DNA of 64,000 nucleotides, from NCBI GenBank assembly GCA_017303635.1, contig JAFLCG010000004.1, positions 390,149 to 454,148 of the forward strand, in the 5' to 3' direction. The notes beneath the pieces are model-generated. The model was not told the origin of the DNA. It was given only the letters and a program-made list of their open reading frames with translations, and did no database searches. Below, piece after piece: positions 9,597 to 18,567 of this stretch (position 1 is its first letter; each line of letters opens with the position of its first letter). This DNA comes from Anaerolineae bacterium. GTDB taxonomy: Bacteria > Chloroflexota > Anaerolineae > Aggregatilineales > Phototrophicaceae. The position numbers and the translations under genes were made by a program.

Positions 9597-10040
9597 ATGG
9601 CACGCAAAGACCCGTATAATTCCTACAATTTCCGTGTGGAAATTGGTGGTATCGTCCGCGCCGGGTTCCGGGAATGCTCAGGCTTGGACACCAGCCAGGA
9701 CCCGATTGACTACCGGGAAGGCACGGATGTTGGCAATGTAGCCGCCCGCAATACCGCCCGCAAGCTGCCGGGCATGACCAAGTTTTCTAACATCACGCTC
9801 AAGTGGGGCATGAGTGACGATAAAGATTTGTGGGAATGGCGCAAGAAGGTCACGGAAGGCAAAGTGCAGCGGGTCAGCGGGTCGATCATCCTGCTAGATG
9901 ATGTTGGCGAAGAAAAAGCCCGCTGGAACTTTTTTGAAGGCTGGCCGAGCAAATGGACGGGGCCGAGCTTCAATGCCACTGGCAACGAAATCGCAATTGA
10001 AACATTGGAAATTGTGCATGAAGGGTTAACAAGAGCGTGA
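9597..10040 (+). CDS. inner tube protein 1 (gp19/Hcp-like)
   Basis: 147 aa with GAGGAGG 17 nt upstream of the start. The pattern DPYNSYNFRVEIGG-x2-RAGFRECSGLD, then KLPGMTKFSNITLKWGMS and WEWRKKVTEGKVQR, ends in IAIETLEIVHEGLTRA. These are the conserved signatures of the T4 gp19-like tail tube family of eCIS (Pvc1/Pvc5). It stacks as hexameric rings that form the tube pushed through the target membrane. It overlaps the next gene by 4 nt (GTGA). Confidence 0.93.
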   Translation: MARKDPYNSYNFRVEIGGIVRAGFRECSGLDTSQDPIDYREGTDVGNVAARNTARKLPGMTKFSNITLKWGMSDDKDLWEWRKKVTEGKVQRVSGSIILLDDVGEEKARWNFFEGWPSKWTGPSFNATGNEIAIETLEIVHEGLTRA

Positions 10041-10405
10041 GTTTGCAAACCGAGTTTCCTTTTGTGCTGCCACGCGGTTATGTGGATGATGAAGGCATTT
10101 CGCACCGTGATGGGGTAATGCGGTTGGCGACTGCCTATGACGAAATCGCCCCGATGAAAGACCCCCGTGTGCAGAATAATCCTGCTTATCTAGCAATTAT
10201 TCTCCTCTCAAGGGTCATCATTCGGCTGGGCAATGTGGAGCATATCAATCCGAAGGTGATTGAGAATCTGTTCGCGGCAGATATGGCGTACTTGCAGGAT
10301 TTCTATCGGCGTATCAATGAACAGGGCCATACCCGCCTGCAGGTCACTTGCCCGCATTGCAGCAAGGATTTTGAGGTGGAGACTGCCCCGCTGGGGGAAT
10401 CCTGA
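10037..10405 (+). CDS. small eCIS protein with CxxC zinc-like motif
   Basis: 122 aa starting at GTG 10037, which overlaps the tube gene stop. It begins FPFVLPRGYVDDEGISHRDG and runs through RLATAYDEI to YLAIILLSRVIIRLG, a pattern seen in small proteins between the two tube genes of eCIS and in phage tail assembly chaperone-like positions. Near the C-terminus there is a CPHC motif but no second cysteine pair, so zinc binding would need a partner. Function unproven; position and translational coupling point to tail assembly. Confidence 0.7.
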   Translation: MSLQTEFPFVLPRGYVDDEGISHRDGVMRLATAYDEIAPMKDPRVQNNPAYLAIILLSRVIIRLGNVEHINPKVIENLFAADMAYLQDFYRRINEQGHTRLQVTCPHCSKDFEVETAPLGES

Positions 10406-10569
10406 GCTACCCCTCGGAGCGGCTGTTCGAGGAGGTAGCTTACATCGCATTTCACTTTCACTGGCCTTACGAAACGATCCTCAAGCTGGAACACCGGGAT
10501 CGGCAGCGTTGGGTACAGGAAATAGCCAAAATTAATGACCGGATCAATCGGGATAGCGAAGGGCCATAA
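10402..10569 (+). CDS. DUF6760-like 55-aa eCIS protein with apparent CTG start
   Basis: An open frame of 55 codons lies between the zinc-motif gene and the second tube gene. It reads SYPSERLFEEVAYIAFHFHW, then PYETILKLEHRDRQRW and IAKINDRINRD, which I recognise as the small DUF6760-type protein found beside eCIS tube genes. In this frame, between the upstream TGA (10372) and the conserved start of the protein, there is no ATG, GTG or TTG. The only plausible initiator is CTG 10402, which overlaps the previous stop as CTGA and is preceded by GGGGGAA at 10393-10399. Its real role is unknown. Confidence 0.72.
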   Translation: MSYPSERLFEEVAYIAFHFHWPYETILKLEHRDRQRWVQEIAKINDRINRDSEGP

Positions 10570-10572
10570 AAC

Positions 10573-11016
10573 GTGGCAACCGGTAAGCGCAAAGACCCTT
10601 ATCTGGGCTTCAACTTCCAGATCGAAATACAGGGGCTGGTGGTAGGAGGCTTCATGGAAGTCAGCGGCCTGCAATTGGAAATCCAGATTAAGGAGTACCA
10701 GGAAGGTGGGCAAAATGCCTTTGTGCATAAGCTACCCGGCCCGGCACGCTTTCCCGGAAACCTGACTCTCAAGCGGGGATTATCGGATTCCGATCTGCTT
10801 TGGGATTGGCAAAGCAAGGTCGCTGCAGGGAACATCCAGCGTCGCAATGGCTCAGTCATTCTTCTGGATGAAACCGGCGTGGAGAAGTTACGGTGGAACT
10901 TTTTTAATGCCTACCCGGTGCGCTGGAATGGGCCGCAGTTTAATGCGGAAACAGCCAGTGTTGCTTTTGAGACGCTTGAATTGGCCCACACAGGCATACA
11001 ACAGGTACGTCGCTGA
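10573..11016 (+). CDS. inner tube protein 2 (gp19/Hcp-like)
   Basis: 147 aa, GTG start 4 nt after the DUF6760-like stop. Same fold signature as the first tube protein: DPYLGFNFQIEIQGLVVGGF-type start, SGLQLEIQIKEY, KLPGPARFPGNLTLKRGLS, WDWQSKV and a FETLELAHTGI end. In PVC-type particles one such paralogue builds the shaft and another adapts the tube to the spike. Its position directly before the LysM/spike block suggests the adaptor role, by inference. Confidence 0.92.
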   Translation: MATGKRKDPYLGFNFQIEIQGLVVGGFMEVSGLQLEIQIKEYQEGGQNAFVHKLPGPARFPGNLTLKRGLSDSDLLWDWQSKVAAGNIQRRNGSVILLDETGVEKLRWNFFNAYPVRWNGPQFNAETASVAFETLELAHTGIQQVRR

Positions 11017-12131
11017 TGGCAACGAGTTCCCAGAGTCCATTAATTGATGCCAGGGAGGAACTGGGCAAACAACTCTGGCTGCGGCATACGCAGCCCGGCT
11101 TGATCGCGACAGCCACCCCGACTATTCAGAGACAGCTTGGATTACGCACGCCCACTTTTGTCAGCCACATCCTGGGACGCTGGGGGCACCAGGACTATAC
11201 GCCATCACCAGATGCCATGCCCGTTGTTCAACCACACGCAGTTGAACCAATAGCGACCAATACCGAATCAGAATCGACTTCGCCAGGGTCACAAGCCTAC
11301 ACGTTAACTCCATTGTCCGCGACTACGCCCCCAAGCCCTGATCGTCCGACTTTCACTATGCCGACAAGGTCAGTTGAGTTATCCACTCTGATGCCAACTA
11401 TCCAAAGGTCAATGGAGCCGTCGGAGTCCAGTTCGGCCCTGGTTCAAGCGCAGCCGCTCGTCACAAACTCTGCATCGGTATTGATCCAGCGCCAAACCTC
11501 ATCACCCAACGATGATGCGGCTGATAGCAGCCTTTCACCCCTGCCGCTGGTTTTCACATCCGTGACAGTTGCCGCCGAGCACGCTGGGCCAGCGGAAATC
11601 GAGACTATCAATTCGGTTGATCTCCCGCTGGCGAAGACCTTCACGCCGCTCACACAAGCTGGCATCACCCGCCAGGTTGACCTAGCCCAGCCGCTGGGAC
11701 TACCATTGACGATGCCATTCACATCTCTGAATGACAGGCCGATGGCCCAAGAGGTGGAATCAAGGCGACAGGCAGACTTGCCGCTGGTCAAGCACTTAAC
11801 TGCAAGCCCGGTTGGGGTCATCACCCGCCAAGTGGACTCGACCGTCCAGCTTTTTTCAGATGCTCAATCCACTGCACAACCTGTTACCGATGTGACTCGC
11901 AATGAGGGTAGGTTTCCACTGGTAGGTAGTCTATCCCTCGGAAGCATCCAACGAACAATTGACACTGATCAGGAGGCTCTAGCCGAGGCCAACAACGCAC
12001 CTAGCGTTGCCCCGGCGTATTTGCCTGACTCTGCCGCCGATTCAGATCAACTGGTCGATAAAGTGATCCGTAAGCTGCTGCGCCGTCTGGCCGTGGAAGG
12101 GGATCGCCGGGGGATCAAACGATGGTTCTAA
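11016..12131 (+). CDS. repeat-rich eCIS protein of unknown function
   Basis: 371 aa; ATG overlaps the tube stop by one base (TGATG). Low-complexity Ser/Thr/Pro-rich middle with degenerate repeats: LPLAKTFT, LPLTMPFT, LPLVKHLT and FPLVGSLS, each followed by an ITRQVD- or IQRTID-like element. The N-terminus (EELGKQLWLRHTQPGL) and the basic C-terminus (KLLRRLAVEGDRRGIKRW) look like short conserved ends. It lies where other eCIS encode uncharacterised tail proteins. It is not helical enough for a typical tape measure, but no other candidate for that role is present. Confidence 0.6.
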   Translation: MATSSQSPLIDAREELGKQLWLRHTQPGLIATATPTIQRQLGLRTPTFVSHILGRWGHQDYTPSPDAMPVVQPHAVEPIATNTESESTSPGSQAYTLTPLSATTPPSPDRPTFTMPTRSVELSTLMPTIQRSMEPSESSSALVQAQPLVTNSASVLIQRQTSSPNDDAADSSLSPLPLVFTSVTVAAEHAGPAEIETINSVDLPLAKTFTPLTQAGITRQVDLAQPLGLPLTMPFTSLNDRPMAQEVESRRQADLPLVKHLTASPVGVITRQVDSTVQLFSDAQSTAQPVTDVTRNEGRFPLVGSLSLGSIQRTIDTDQEALAEANNAPSVAPAYLPDSAADSDQLVDKVIRKLLRRLAVEGDRRGIKRWF

Positions 12132-12820
12132 ATGCATTGATGGGTCGTCCCGGTGGGCTGCATAAGCTAAAAATCATCGTAAAGTTTCATAAGAAGGCTT
12201 TCTTGCCTGGCTGGATGATCGAAGCGCTCTTCAACCCCAGTGAAATCACCGTTCAGAAATCGATGAATTGGTCGACCGAAAAACTGCCTGGCAAGCAATC
12301 GCCGCAGAAGAGTTTCCGGCACGGCAACCCGGCGCAGCTAAGCCTGGATTTGTATTTTGATACGTATGCCGAAAAGCGGGATGTGCGATTGTTCACCAAA
12401 CAGCTTGATACCCTGGTGACAATCACCGGGGAAAACCATGAGCCACCGCTTTGTACGCTCATCTGGGGGACTTTCGACATCAGCGGTGACTTGATGAGCC
12501 AATGGATTCTACGTAGCATGAGCCAGCGCTTCGATCTCTTCCTGCCGGATGGGACTCCGGTGCGGGCTACTGCATCCTGTACTTTTGAGCAGTTCCAGGA
12601 AGGCGCTCTACAAGCCAAGTTGCTCAATCTGATGTCCAGCGATGTGGATAAAGCCCACACCGTCCAGCGGGGGGAAACACTCAGCAGCATTGCCGCCCGC
12701 CACTATGATGATCCCGGTCAATGGCGGGTGATCGCTAAGGCCAACCAGATCATCAACCCGCGCGAACTAAGCCCCGGTCAACGGCTCATCATACCCAAGC
12801 TCACACAGGGGCATGACTAA
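12122..12820 (+). CDS. LysM-containing baseplate hub adaptor (Pvc7/gp53-like)
   Basis: 232 aa overlapping the previous gene by 10 nt; ATG 12140 is an alternative start. Residues about 35-165 form the conserved eCIS/phage domain beginning EALFNPSEITVQKS and including QLSLDLYFDTY. Residues about 180-228 are a LysM domain (HTVQRGETLSSIAARHY ... IINPRELSPGQRLIIP). The family links tube and hub and may bind peptidoglycan. Stop and next start overlap (TAATG). Confidence 0.88.
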   Translation: MVLNALMGRPGGLHKLKIIVKFHKKAFLPGWMIEALFNPSEITVQKSMNWSTEKLPGKQSPQKSFRHGNPAQLSLDLYFDTYAEKRDVRLFTKQLDTLVTITGENHEPPLCTLIWGTFDISGDLMSQWILRSMSQRFDLFLPDGTPVRATASCTFEQFQEGALQAKLLNLMSSDVDKAHTVQRGETLSSIAARHYDDPGQWRVIAKANQIINPRELSPGQRLIIPKLTQGHD

Positions 12821-13908
12821 TGCTGGGAAGCCTGCTCAACGCACTCCCACGGCTTTTAGATCAAGGGGATCGCAGCGTCCCCGACTGGGTGCTTCGGCTG
12901 AATGGTGTACCAGCCCCGCCTGGCCTGCGGGCTGACTTGTTAAGCCTGGAGATTTACAGCGATGTCAATCTTCCGGGTATGCTGACTCTGCGGTTGCTCA
13001 ACTGGGATAATCTGCTTCATACCGTCAGTTGGTCGGATTCTCCGCTATTGGAGATTGGAACCGCCATTGAAGCTGAACTGGGCTACCTGAATGAAACCAC
13101 CAAACTATTTGATGGGGAAATCACTGGCCTGGAGCCTGAATTCGAGGTGAACCGAGCGCCGGTGCTGGTCGTGCGCGCCCATGACCGCCGTCACCGCCTG
13201 ATGCGCGGCGTGAAGACGCGCACATTCCTCAAACAACAGGATTCCCAGATTGCTATGCAGATCGCCAGTAGTGCCGGGCTAAAGCCGCAGGCTGAACCTA
13301 CCACAGACATCCTAGACTATGTGGTGCAGAACGCACAGACGGACTATGAGTTTCTGTTGGAACGCGCCCGCCGGATCGGGTTTGAGGTAGTGGTTGAGGG
13401 GAGCCGATTATTCTTCCGCAAGCGCCAGGTCAAGGGCCGCAGTCGTGTGATGCTATCCCCTGGCACCAATTTGGTCGAGTGTTACCCCCGGCTTTCCAGC
13501 ATGAACCAGGTCAGCGAGGTGCAGGTGCGCGGCTGGGACGCGACGCAAAAGAAAGAGATTGTCGGCAAAGCAACCTCCCTTCACGCGAATATGGCCGCCG
13601 TGAGTGGCCCTGGCAGCGTCAAGAGAGCCTTCGGCAAAGCTGAAGGGCAGCAGGTTCACCAGCCTGTCACCTCCAAAGGGGAGGCAGATACCATCGCTCA
13701 GGGTCAACTGGAGGAAGCCGCCCTCGGCTATATTACGGTAGATGGCTTATGCCAGGGCGAGCCGGACTTGGTCGCCGGTACCGTGATTACCTTGCAAGAC
13801 CTGGGTAAGCGCTTCAGTGGAGACTACTATGTTACCTCCGCCCACCATCAGTTGGATGCGGACGCCGGTTACAAGACCGGCTTCATTGCCCGGAGAAACG
13901 CAAGCTGA
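12820..13908 (+). CDS. gp27/phage late control D-like hub protein
   Basis: 362 aa. Signatures of the gp27-like part of VgrG: an N-terminal barrel, then MQIASSAGLKPQAEPT, QTDYEFLLERARRIGFEVVVEG and RLFFRKRQ, then a second barrel ending with the DYYVTSAHHQLDADAGYKTGF segment. It forms the trimeric hub between tube and spike. Unlike VgrG, the gp5-like spike is encoded by the next, overlapping gene (stop and start share bases), so the Pvc8-type fusion is split here. Confidence 0.9.
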   Translation: MLGSLLNALPRLLDQGDRSVPDWVLRLNGVPAPPGLRADLLSLEIYSDVNLPGMLTLRLLNWDNLLHTVSWSDSPLLEIGTAIEAELGYLNETTKLFDGEITGLEPEFEVNRAPVLVVRAHDRRHRLMRGVKTRTFLKQQDSQIAMQIASSAGLKPQAEPTTDILDYVVQNAQTDYEFLLERARRIGFEVVVEGSRLFFRKRQVKGRSRVMLSPGTNLVECYPRLSSMNQVSEVQVRGWDATQKKEIVGKATSLHANMAAVSGPGSVKRAFGKAEGQQVHQPVTSKGEADTIAQGQLEEAALGYITVDGLCQGEPDLVAGTVITLQDLGKRFSGDYYVTSAHHQLDADAGYKTGFIARRNAS

Positions 13909-14549
13909 TGGACTTTGATTTTAGCCCGGCTTTCCCGGCGGAAAGCCCAAATCGTATATACGGCATGGTCATTGGGATTGTGACCAATAACAAAGACCCG
14001 GATGGCAAGGGGAGAGTCAAACTGCGATTCCCCTGGTTGGCGGATAATGTGGAAAGCAATTGGGCGCGGATCGCCTCCCCGATGGCGGGTAAAGAACGTG
14101 GCTTCTACTTCTTGCCGGAAGTGGATGATGAAGTGTTGGTTGCCTTCGAACACGGGCAGATGGAGTTCCCCTACGTGCTGGGGGTACTGTGGAACGGCAA
14201 GGATGCGCCGCCGGAAAAGAATGATGATGGCAAGAACAACCGCCGGGTCATTAAGTCACGCAGCGGGCATATCATTCGATTAGACGATAAAGACGGCGAA
14301 GAAAAGATAGAAATCCTCGACAAGTCCGGAAAGAACAGCGTGGTGATCGATACCAAAGCCAAGACCATTACCATCAGCGCAGAGGCCGATATTGTGCTGA
14401 AATCGGCGGATGGCAAGCTTGTGCTGCAAGCCGCCAAGGGGGTCGAGGTGAAATCGGATGCAGACATCAAGGTGGAAGCGGGTGGTAAGCTCGATTTGAA
14501 AGCCAGTGGGGATGCCAATGTCAAAGGCGCGACGGTGAATCTGAATTAG
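13908..14549 (+). CDS. gp5-like spike protein (OB-fold plus beta-helix)
   Basis: 213 aa. Residues about 15-105 are the VgrG/gp5 OB-fold (YGMVIGIVTNNKDPDGKGRVKLRFPW ... FLPEVDDEVLVAFEHG, shown in part). Residues about 120-213 consist of short alternating strands (EKIEILDKSGKNSVVID, then repeated ADIVLKS, GVEVKSDADIKVEAGG, DANVKGATVNLN), as expected for a triple-stranded beta-helix needle. It sits between the gp27-like hub and the PAAR-like tip. Confidence 0.92.
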   Translation: MDFDFSPAFPAESPNRIYGMVIGIVTNNKDPDGKGRVKLRFPWLADNVESNWARIASPMAGKERGFYFLPEVDDEVLVAFEHGQMEFPYVLGVLWNGKDAPPEKNDDGKNNRRVIKSRSGHIIRLDDKDGEEKIEILDKSGKNSVVIDTKAKTITISAEADIVLKSADGKLVLQAAKGVEVKSDADIKVEAGGKLDLKASGDANVKGATVNLN

Positions 14550-14577
14550 GCTGTTCGTGTGGAGAGGGATATTTGAG

Positions 14578-14970
14578 ATGGGCCAACCAGCCGCCAAACA
14601 GGGCGATAAGATCACTGCAACGGATACGCACACGGTCATTGTGCCGGGCTCGCCCCCTGTGAAAACTGACGTGCCACTTCCCTTTTCCGGTGCATTGGAT
14701 GGTAATCTGAGCAGCGATGTCAAGATCATGGGGAAGGCAGCAGCAGTGGTGGGTAGTACGGCTTCTAATAGCCCTGCCCATATTCCTCCGTCGGGTGCGT
14801 CTTTTCAGAGTCCACCTTCGAATAAAGGGACAATCACGACGGGCAGTTCAACCGTCTTCATCAACGGCAAGGCAGCAGCACGCAATGGCGACACCGCTGA
14901 AACCTGCAACGATCCGAAAGATTTGCCCGTTGGTAAGGTAGTCGCCACCGGCACCGTGATGATCGGCTGA
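14578..14970 (+). CDS. PAAR-like spike tip protein
   Basis: 130 aa from ATG 14578 (an in-frame GTG at 14557 would add seven residues); GAGAGGG lies upstream. It starts GQPAAKQGDKITATDTHTV and carries glycine-rich PAAR-like turns, e.g. PLPFSGALDG, KGTITTGSSTVFINGKAAARNGD, and a final GKVVATGTVMIG. PAAR-type proteins sharpen the spike and bind metal through His/Cys residues; here the motif is of the eCIS/DUF4280-like sort. It lies between spike and gp25. Confidence 0.85.
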   Translation: MGQPAAKQGDKITATDTHTVIVPGSPPVKTDVPLPFSGALDGNLSSDVKIMGKAAAVVGSTASNSPAHIPPSGASFQSPPSNKGTITTGSSTVFINGKAAARNGDTAETCNDPKDLPVGKVVATGTVMIG

Positions 14971-14982
14971 AAGGATACCCGA

Positions 14983-15372
14983 ATGCCGCAGGACTTTTTT
15001 GGGGTCGGCTGGAACTTTCCGGTACAGGCTGATGGCGAGCATCAGATCGCCCTGGCGAAGTATGAGGACAGCATCCGCCAATCCATCCAGATCATCCTCA
15101 GCACCGCGCCGGGCGAGCGAGTCATGCGGCCAGACTTCGGCTCCGGCCTGCACGAACTGGTATTTTCAGTGGCGGATGCCGAAACACGCAGCCGGGTGAT
15201 CGCTCAGGTGCGGGAGGCGCTGGTGCGCTGGGAGCCGCGCATTGATGTGCTGGATGTGACCGTCGAAAATGATCCACAGCAACCCACCCATCTGCTCATC
15301 CTGATCCATTACCGGGTGCGGGCGAATAATAGTCGCTTTAACCTGGTCTATCCCTTCTACATGGAGCGTTAG
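14983..15372 (+). CDS. gp25-like baseplate wedge protein
   Basis: 129 aa. Matches the gp25/TssE family: FFGVGWNFPVQ start, YEDSIRQSIQIILSTAPGERVMRPDFGSGLHELVF (central EPR-like loop as GERVMRPDFG), and RVIAQVREALVRWEPRIDVLDVTV. It joins sheath and tube to the baseplate wedge and is the most conserved part of contractile systems. Three bases separate its stop from the next ATG. Confidence 0.95.
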   Translation: MPQDFFGVGWNFPVQADGEHQIALAKYEDSIRQSIQIILSTAPGERVMRPDFGSGLHELVFSVADAETRSRVIAQVREALVRWEPRIDVLDVTVENDPQQPTHLLILIHYRVRANNSRFNLVYPFYMER

Positions 15373-15375
15373 GCC

Positions 15376-17586
15376 ATGCCGCAGCTTCAACCGCCGCCGA
15401 TTGATCCGCGCACCTATGACCAGCTTGTCCATCAGGTGGAGCAGGACGCGCAGCACTATACAGCGCTCACTGTTGACATTCAGGAGGGCGCTTTACAGGC
15501 TGCGGTGTTGTCTGAAGATGTCTATCAGACCGGGACCGGCAAACCCTATACATTCCAATATGAGTCCGATGGGATAATGATCACGGAGTCGATGGTCGCC
15601 GGTTTGGTGATTGGCGATGGCACCCCGAGGGGGCAGGCCGCGCTTACACGGTTGCTCAACCTCAAGCGGGCAGGGAGCGTCACCCGCGTCAGCATCCGCC
15701 GCTGGAGCGCGCCACCCGAACCCTCGATGGATGCAGGCAAGATGCTCACGCGCATCTTCGCACGCCTGGCTACCATCGCAGTGGACCGACTGAACCGCGT
15801 CCCGGATAAGCATTTCATGCGCTTCCTGGACTTGATCGGCGTGGATATGACCCCGCCGCAGCCTGCCCGTGTGCCGTTGACTTTCCACCTGGCGGAGGGC
15901 AGCACCCAGGCCGTGCGCGTTCCGGCGGGGACACCCGTCGCCGCCCCCGCTGATGATTCCGGCTTGCAAGAAGCCATCTTCGAGACGGAACAGCCCTTGA
16001 TTATCGTACCCACACGCCTCGCCTTCATTTATGTTAAAGGCGGTTGGTTTGAAGGGCAGACAGACAACTCTCTCTATTACAATATGATCCACCTCGCTAC
16101 CGGCGAAGAGCGAATACACGACACCATACCTGCCAGACTTGAAGATCGGCAAGTGATTGCCTATTTGGGTTTTGAGCAGGCATTGCCAAATCGTATGACG
16201 AACATCTATTTTGATGTTGGTGAAGCTCAGATAGATCAATATATACAGCTTAGCTGGTGGTATAGCGAAGGTGGAAAGCAGTTGCCACTGACGGTGCGTG
16301 ACCATACGAATGGGTTGACAAAAAGCGGAATAGTTAGTTTTCTGGGCCCATCTGTTATGAAGCCAGCCCAACGATTTGATAGAACAGCGTATTGGATTTT
16401 CGTAAAGTTAGAATCCAGTAGCGACCCAAAACTGCCTATCATTAATCATATCCTCCTCAACACCACCTGGGCCAGCCAGACCATCACTGTCCGGGAGGAA
16501 AAGATGGGCTCCAGCAACGGTCAAAAAGACCAATCTTTTGAAACCACTCTCAAGCCAGTACTGACCATGCCGCAGGTCGAAGTCTTCGAGGTCGATTATC
16601 CCACGCCTACCGAAGCCCAGGCCGTGATCAACGCGGAGGGCGAAGACGCCATCACGCCAGAGCCGGACGAAAGCGGCTACTGGGTGCGCTGGCATCAAAC
16701 GCCGGATTTCTATGCCTCCAGCGGGCAGGATCGCCATTTTGTGATCGACCACCTCAGTGGAGTAGTGCGCTTTGGGGATGGCGTGCGTGGTCGGGTGCCA
16801 CTGCCTGGACGCAACAATGTGCGGATCAGTTATCGTTCGGGCGGTGGCACGGTTGGCAACCGCGCCCCTGAAACCATCACCGAATTGAAGACCGCCATCC
16901 CCTATATTGACCGCGTGACCAATCGCATCCCGGCCAGCGGGGGAGCGAACGCCGAATCGCTCGATCAGCTCCGGCAGCGCGGCCCAACCCTGCTTCGACA
17001 TCAGGATCGGGCGGTGGTCGCCCAGGATTATGAAGACCTGGCCTACATCGCTTCGTCACAAGTCGCCAAGTCACGCGCCTTGATTGCCGAGGGAATCATC
17101 CCCGACTCAGACGGCGATAGAATTGATGCTGGCCTGGTACGTGTCATCATCGCCATGCAGACTGCCGCCGATCCACCAACGCCGAGTGCCGGACTCATCA
17201 ACCACGTACGGGAGTTCTTACGCGCCCGTTGTGACCCCACCATTCAGCTTGAAGTTAAAGCGCCTGTCTGGATGCCGTTCGATGTGCAGGCAGATGTTGT
17301 CCCACAAACTCTGGAAACTAGCGGCGATCTCGCCATGCGTCTGGAAGTGGCGCTCCGGGCGTTTCTGCATCCTGTCACCGGCGGATCAAACGGAGAAGGT
17401 TGGGACTTCGGCAGCTTGCCCGCGCAATCTGATATTTACGCCGTCATTCAATCGGTTGAAGGGGTCAGTTACGTCCAGGCACTCACAGCCGAACGCGCCT
17501 TTGATCAGATAAACCCGGATGTTATGCCTGATTCGCTGATTCGCCCTGGTACTATCGTGGTTCGATTGGTGAGCGCCATACAATGA
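15376..17586 (+). CDS. baseplate J-like wedge protein 1 (Pvc11/gp6-like)
   Basis: 736 aa. The C-terminal half has the baseplate J signature: HFVIDHLSGVVRFGDGVRGR, then VRISYRSGGGTVGNRAPETI, ASGGANAESLDQLRQRGP and HQDRAVVAQDYEDLAY. An N-terminal region (about 1-330) with DPRTYDQLV and MRFLDLIGVDMTPPQPARVPLTF is typical of the large eCIS version. It forms the wedge with the next gene product and triggers contraction. It overlaps that gene by 4 nt (ATGA). Confidence 0.93.
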   Translation: MPQLQPPPIDPRTYDQLVHQVEQDAQHYTALTVDIQEGALQAAVLSEDVYQTGTGKPYTFQYESDGIMITESMVAGLVIGDGTPRGQAALTRLLNLKRAGSVTRVSIRRWSAPPEPSMDAGKMLTRIFARLATIAVDRLNRVPDKHFMRFLDLIGVDMTPPQPARVPLTFHLAEGSTQAVRVPAGTPVAAPADDSGLQEAIFETEQPLIIVPTRLAFIYVKGGWFEGQTDNSLYYNMIHLATGEERIHDTIPARLEDRQVIAYLGFEQALPNRMTNIYFDVGEAQIDQYIQLSWWYSEGGKQLPLTVRDHTNGLTKSGIVSFLGPSVMKPAQRFDRTAYWIFVKLESSSDPKLPIINHILLNTTWASQTITVREEKMGSSNGQKDQSFETTLKPVLTMPQVEVFEVDYPTPTEAQAVINAEGEDAITPEPDESGYWVRWHQTPDFYASSGQDRHFVIDHLSGVVRFGDGVRGRVPLPGRNNVRISYRSGGGTVGNRAPETITELKTAIPYIDRVTNRIPASGGANAESLDQLRQRGPTLLRHQDRAVVAQDYEDLAYIASSQVAKSRALIAEGIIPDSDGDRIDAGLVRVIIAMQTAADPPTPSAGLINHVREFLRARCDPTIQLEVKAPVWMPFDVQADVVPQTLETSGDLAMRLEVALRAFLHPVTGGSNGEGWDFGSLPAQSDIYAVIQSVEGVSYVQALTAERAFDQINPDVMPDSLIRPGTIVVRLVSAIQ

Positions 17587-18566
17587 CCATCCCGCTGCCC
17601 CGCCTGGACGATAAATCCTATGCTGAACTGCTCGATTCCAGCCTCAAGCTGATCCCCAGCCTCTACCCGGATTGGACGAACTTCAACGAGTCCGATCCCG
17701 GCGTCACGTTGGTGGAGATGTTCGCCTGGCTAACCGAGATGCTACTCTACCGGCTCGACCAGATTCCACCAGGCAACTACGTCCCCATCCTCAAGCTGAT
17801 TGACCCGACCGGTTCAATCCCGGCTGAATTGCAAAGCCCATCCAGGCACGATCCCAAGCGAGTCCAGGATGTGCTGGATTCAACCCTGTCGCAGGCTATC
17901 CTCAAGCTGAGGACGCGCTACCGGGCTATAACCACCGACGATTACGAATGGCTGCTGCTCAATGAGTGGCAAGCGAGCCAGGAAGCCCGGCGATTGGGGA
18001 TCAGCCTGTGGCGGGTGTACTGCGTTCCTCTGCGTGATCTGACGACGCGCAAAACGGCTGAGGTGGAGGCGAAGGCGCATATCTCGGTGGTTTTGATAGC
18101 ACATCAAGAAGGTAGTGGGGAAATTATTACAGGCAATAAACCCGGAAGTGATTTGATCGCGGCAGTGAGTAAGTTTCTGGAGCCGCGCCGTCTGCTCACC
18201 ACTCAGCTTCATGTCGTCTTGCCCAGACCAATCCCCATCAATCTGAGCCTGACGATCAAGGCCACTTCGCGCCCCCGCGACCTGGCTGTGTTCCAGACGG
18301 AAATCGTGCGAGCAGTGGCGTCCATGTTCCATCCTTTGACCGGGGGCAAGGATCAGCGCGGTTGGCCGCTGGGCCGGGCGGTCTATCATTCGGAAGTCTA
18401 CGCCCTGGCAGATCGGCTACCAGGCGTTGCTTCGGTGACGATCACTGATCTGACCAGCAGCACTGCCGAGCGTAGTCTGGTGGCTGAGGGCAAGCCAGTT
18501 GGTATCCGACTGCTGCCGGATGAATATCCGGTTGTCGCCGTCACGATTGAGGGAGTAACAAGCTGA
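17583..18566 (+). CDS. baseplate wedge protein 2 (Pvc12/gp7-like, J-related)
   Basis: 327 aa. It opens with PLPRLDDKSYAELLD, SLIPSLYPDWTNFNESDPGVTLVEMFAWLTEMLLYRLDQIP (shown in part), the standard start of the eCIS 'putative baseplate assembly' family. It then has a J-like segment (YRAITTDDYEWLL ... LGISLWRVYCVPL) and a conserved PLTGGKDQRGWPLGRAVYHSEVYALADRLPGV end. Shorter than many Pvc12 homologues (often 600-1000 aa), so this is a compact wedge subunit. Confidence 0.88.
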   Translation: MTIPLPRLDDKSYAELLDSSLKLIPSLYPDWTNFNESDPGVTLVEMFAWLTEMLLYRLDQIPPGNYVPILKLIDPTGSIPAELQSPSRHDPKRVQDVLDSTLSQAILKLRTRYRAITTDDYEWLLLNEWQASQEARRLGISLWRVYCVPLRDLTTRKTAEVEAKAHISVVLIAHQEGSGEIITGNKPGSDLIAAVSKFLEPRRLLTTQLHVVLPRPIPINLSLTIKATSRPRDLAVFQTEIVRAVASMFHPLTGGKDQRGWPLGRAVYHSEVYALADRLPGVASVTITDLTSSTAERSLVAEGKPVGIRLLPDEYPVVAVTIEGVTS

Positions 18567-18567
18567 T

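Noticed and set aside
15493..16371. 292-aa minus-strand frame
   Set aside because: Opposite the baseplate J-like gene, which has clear family motifs in the plus frame.
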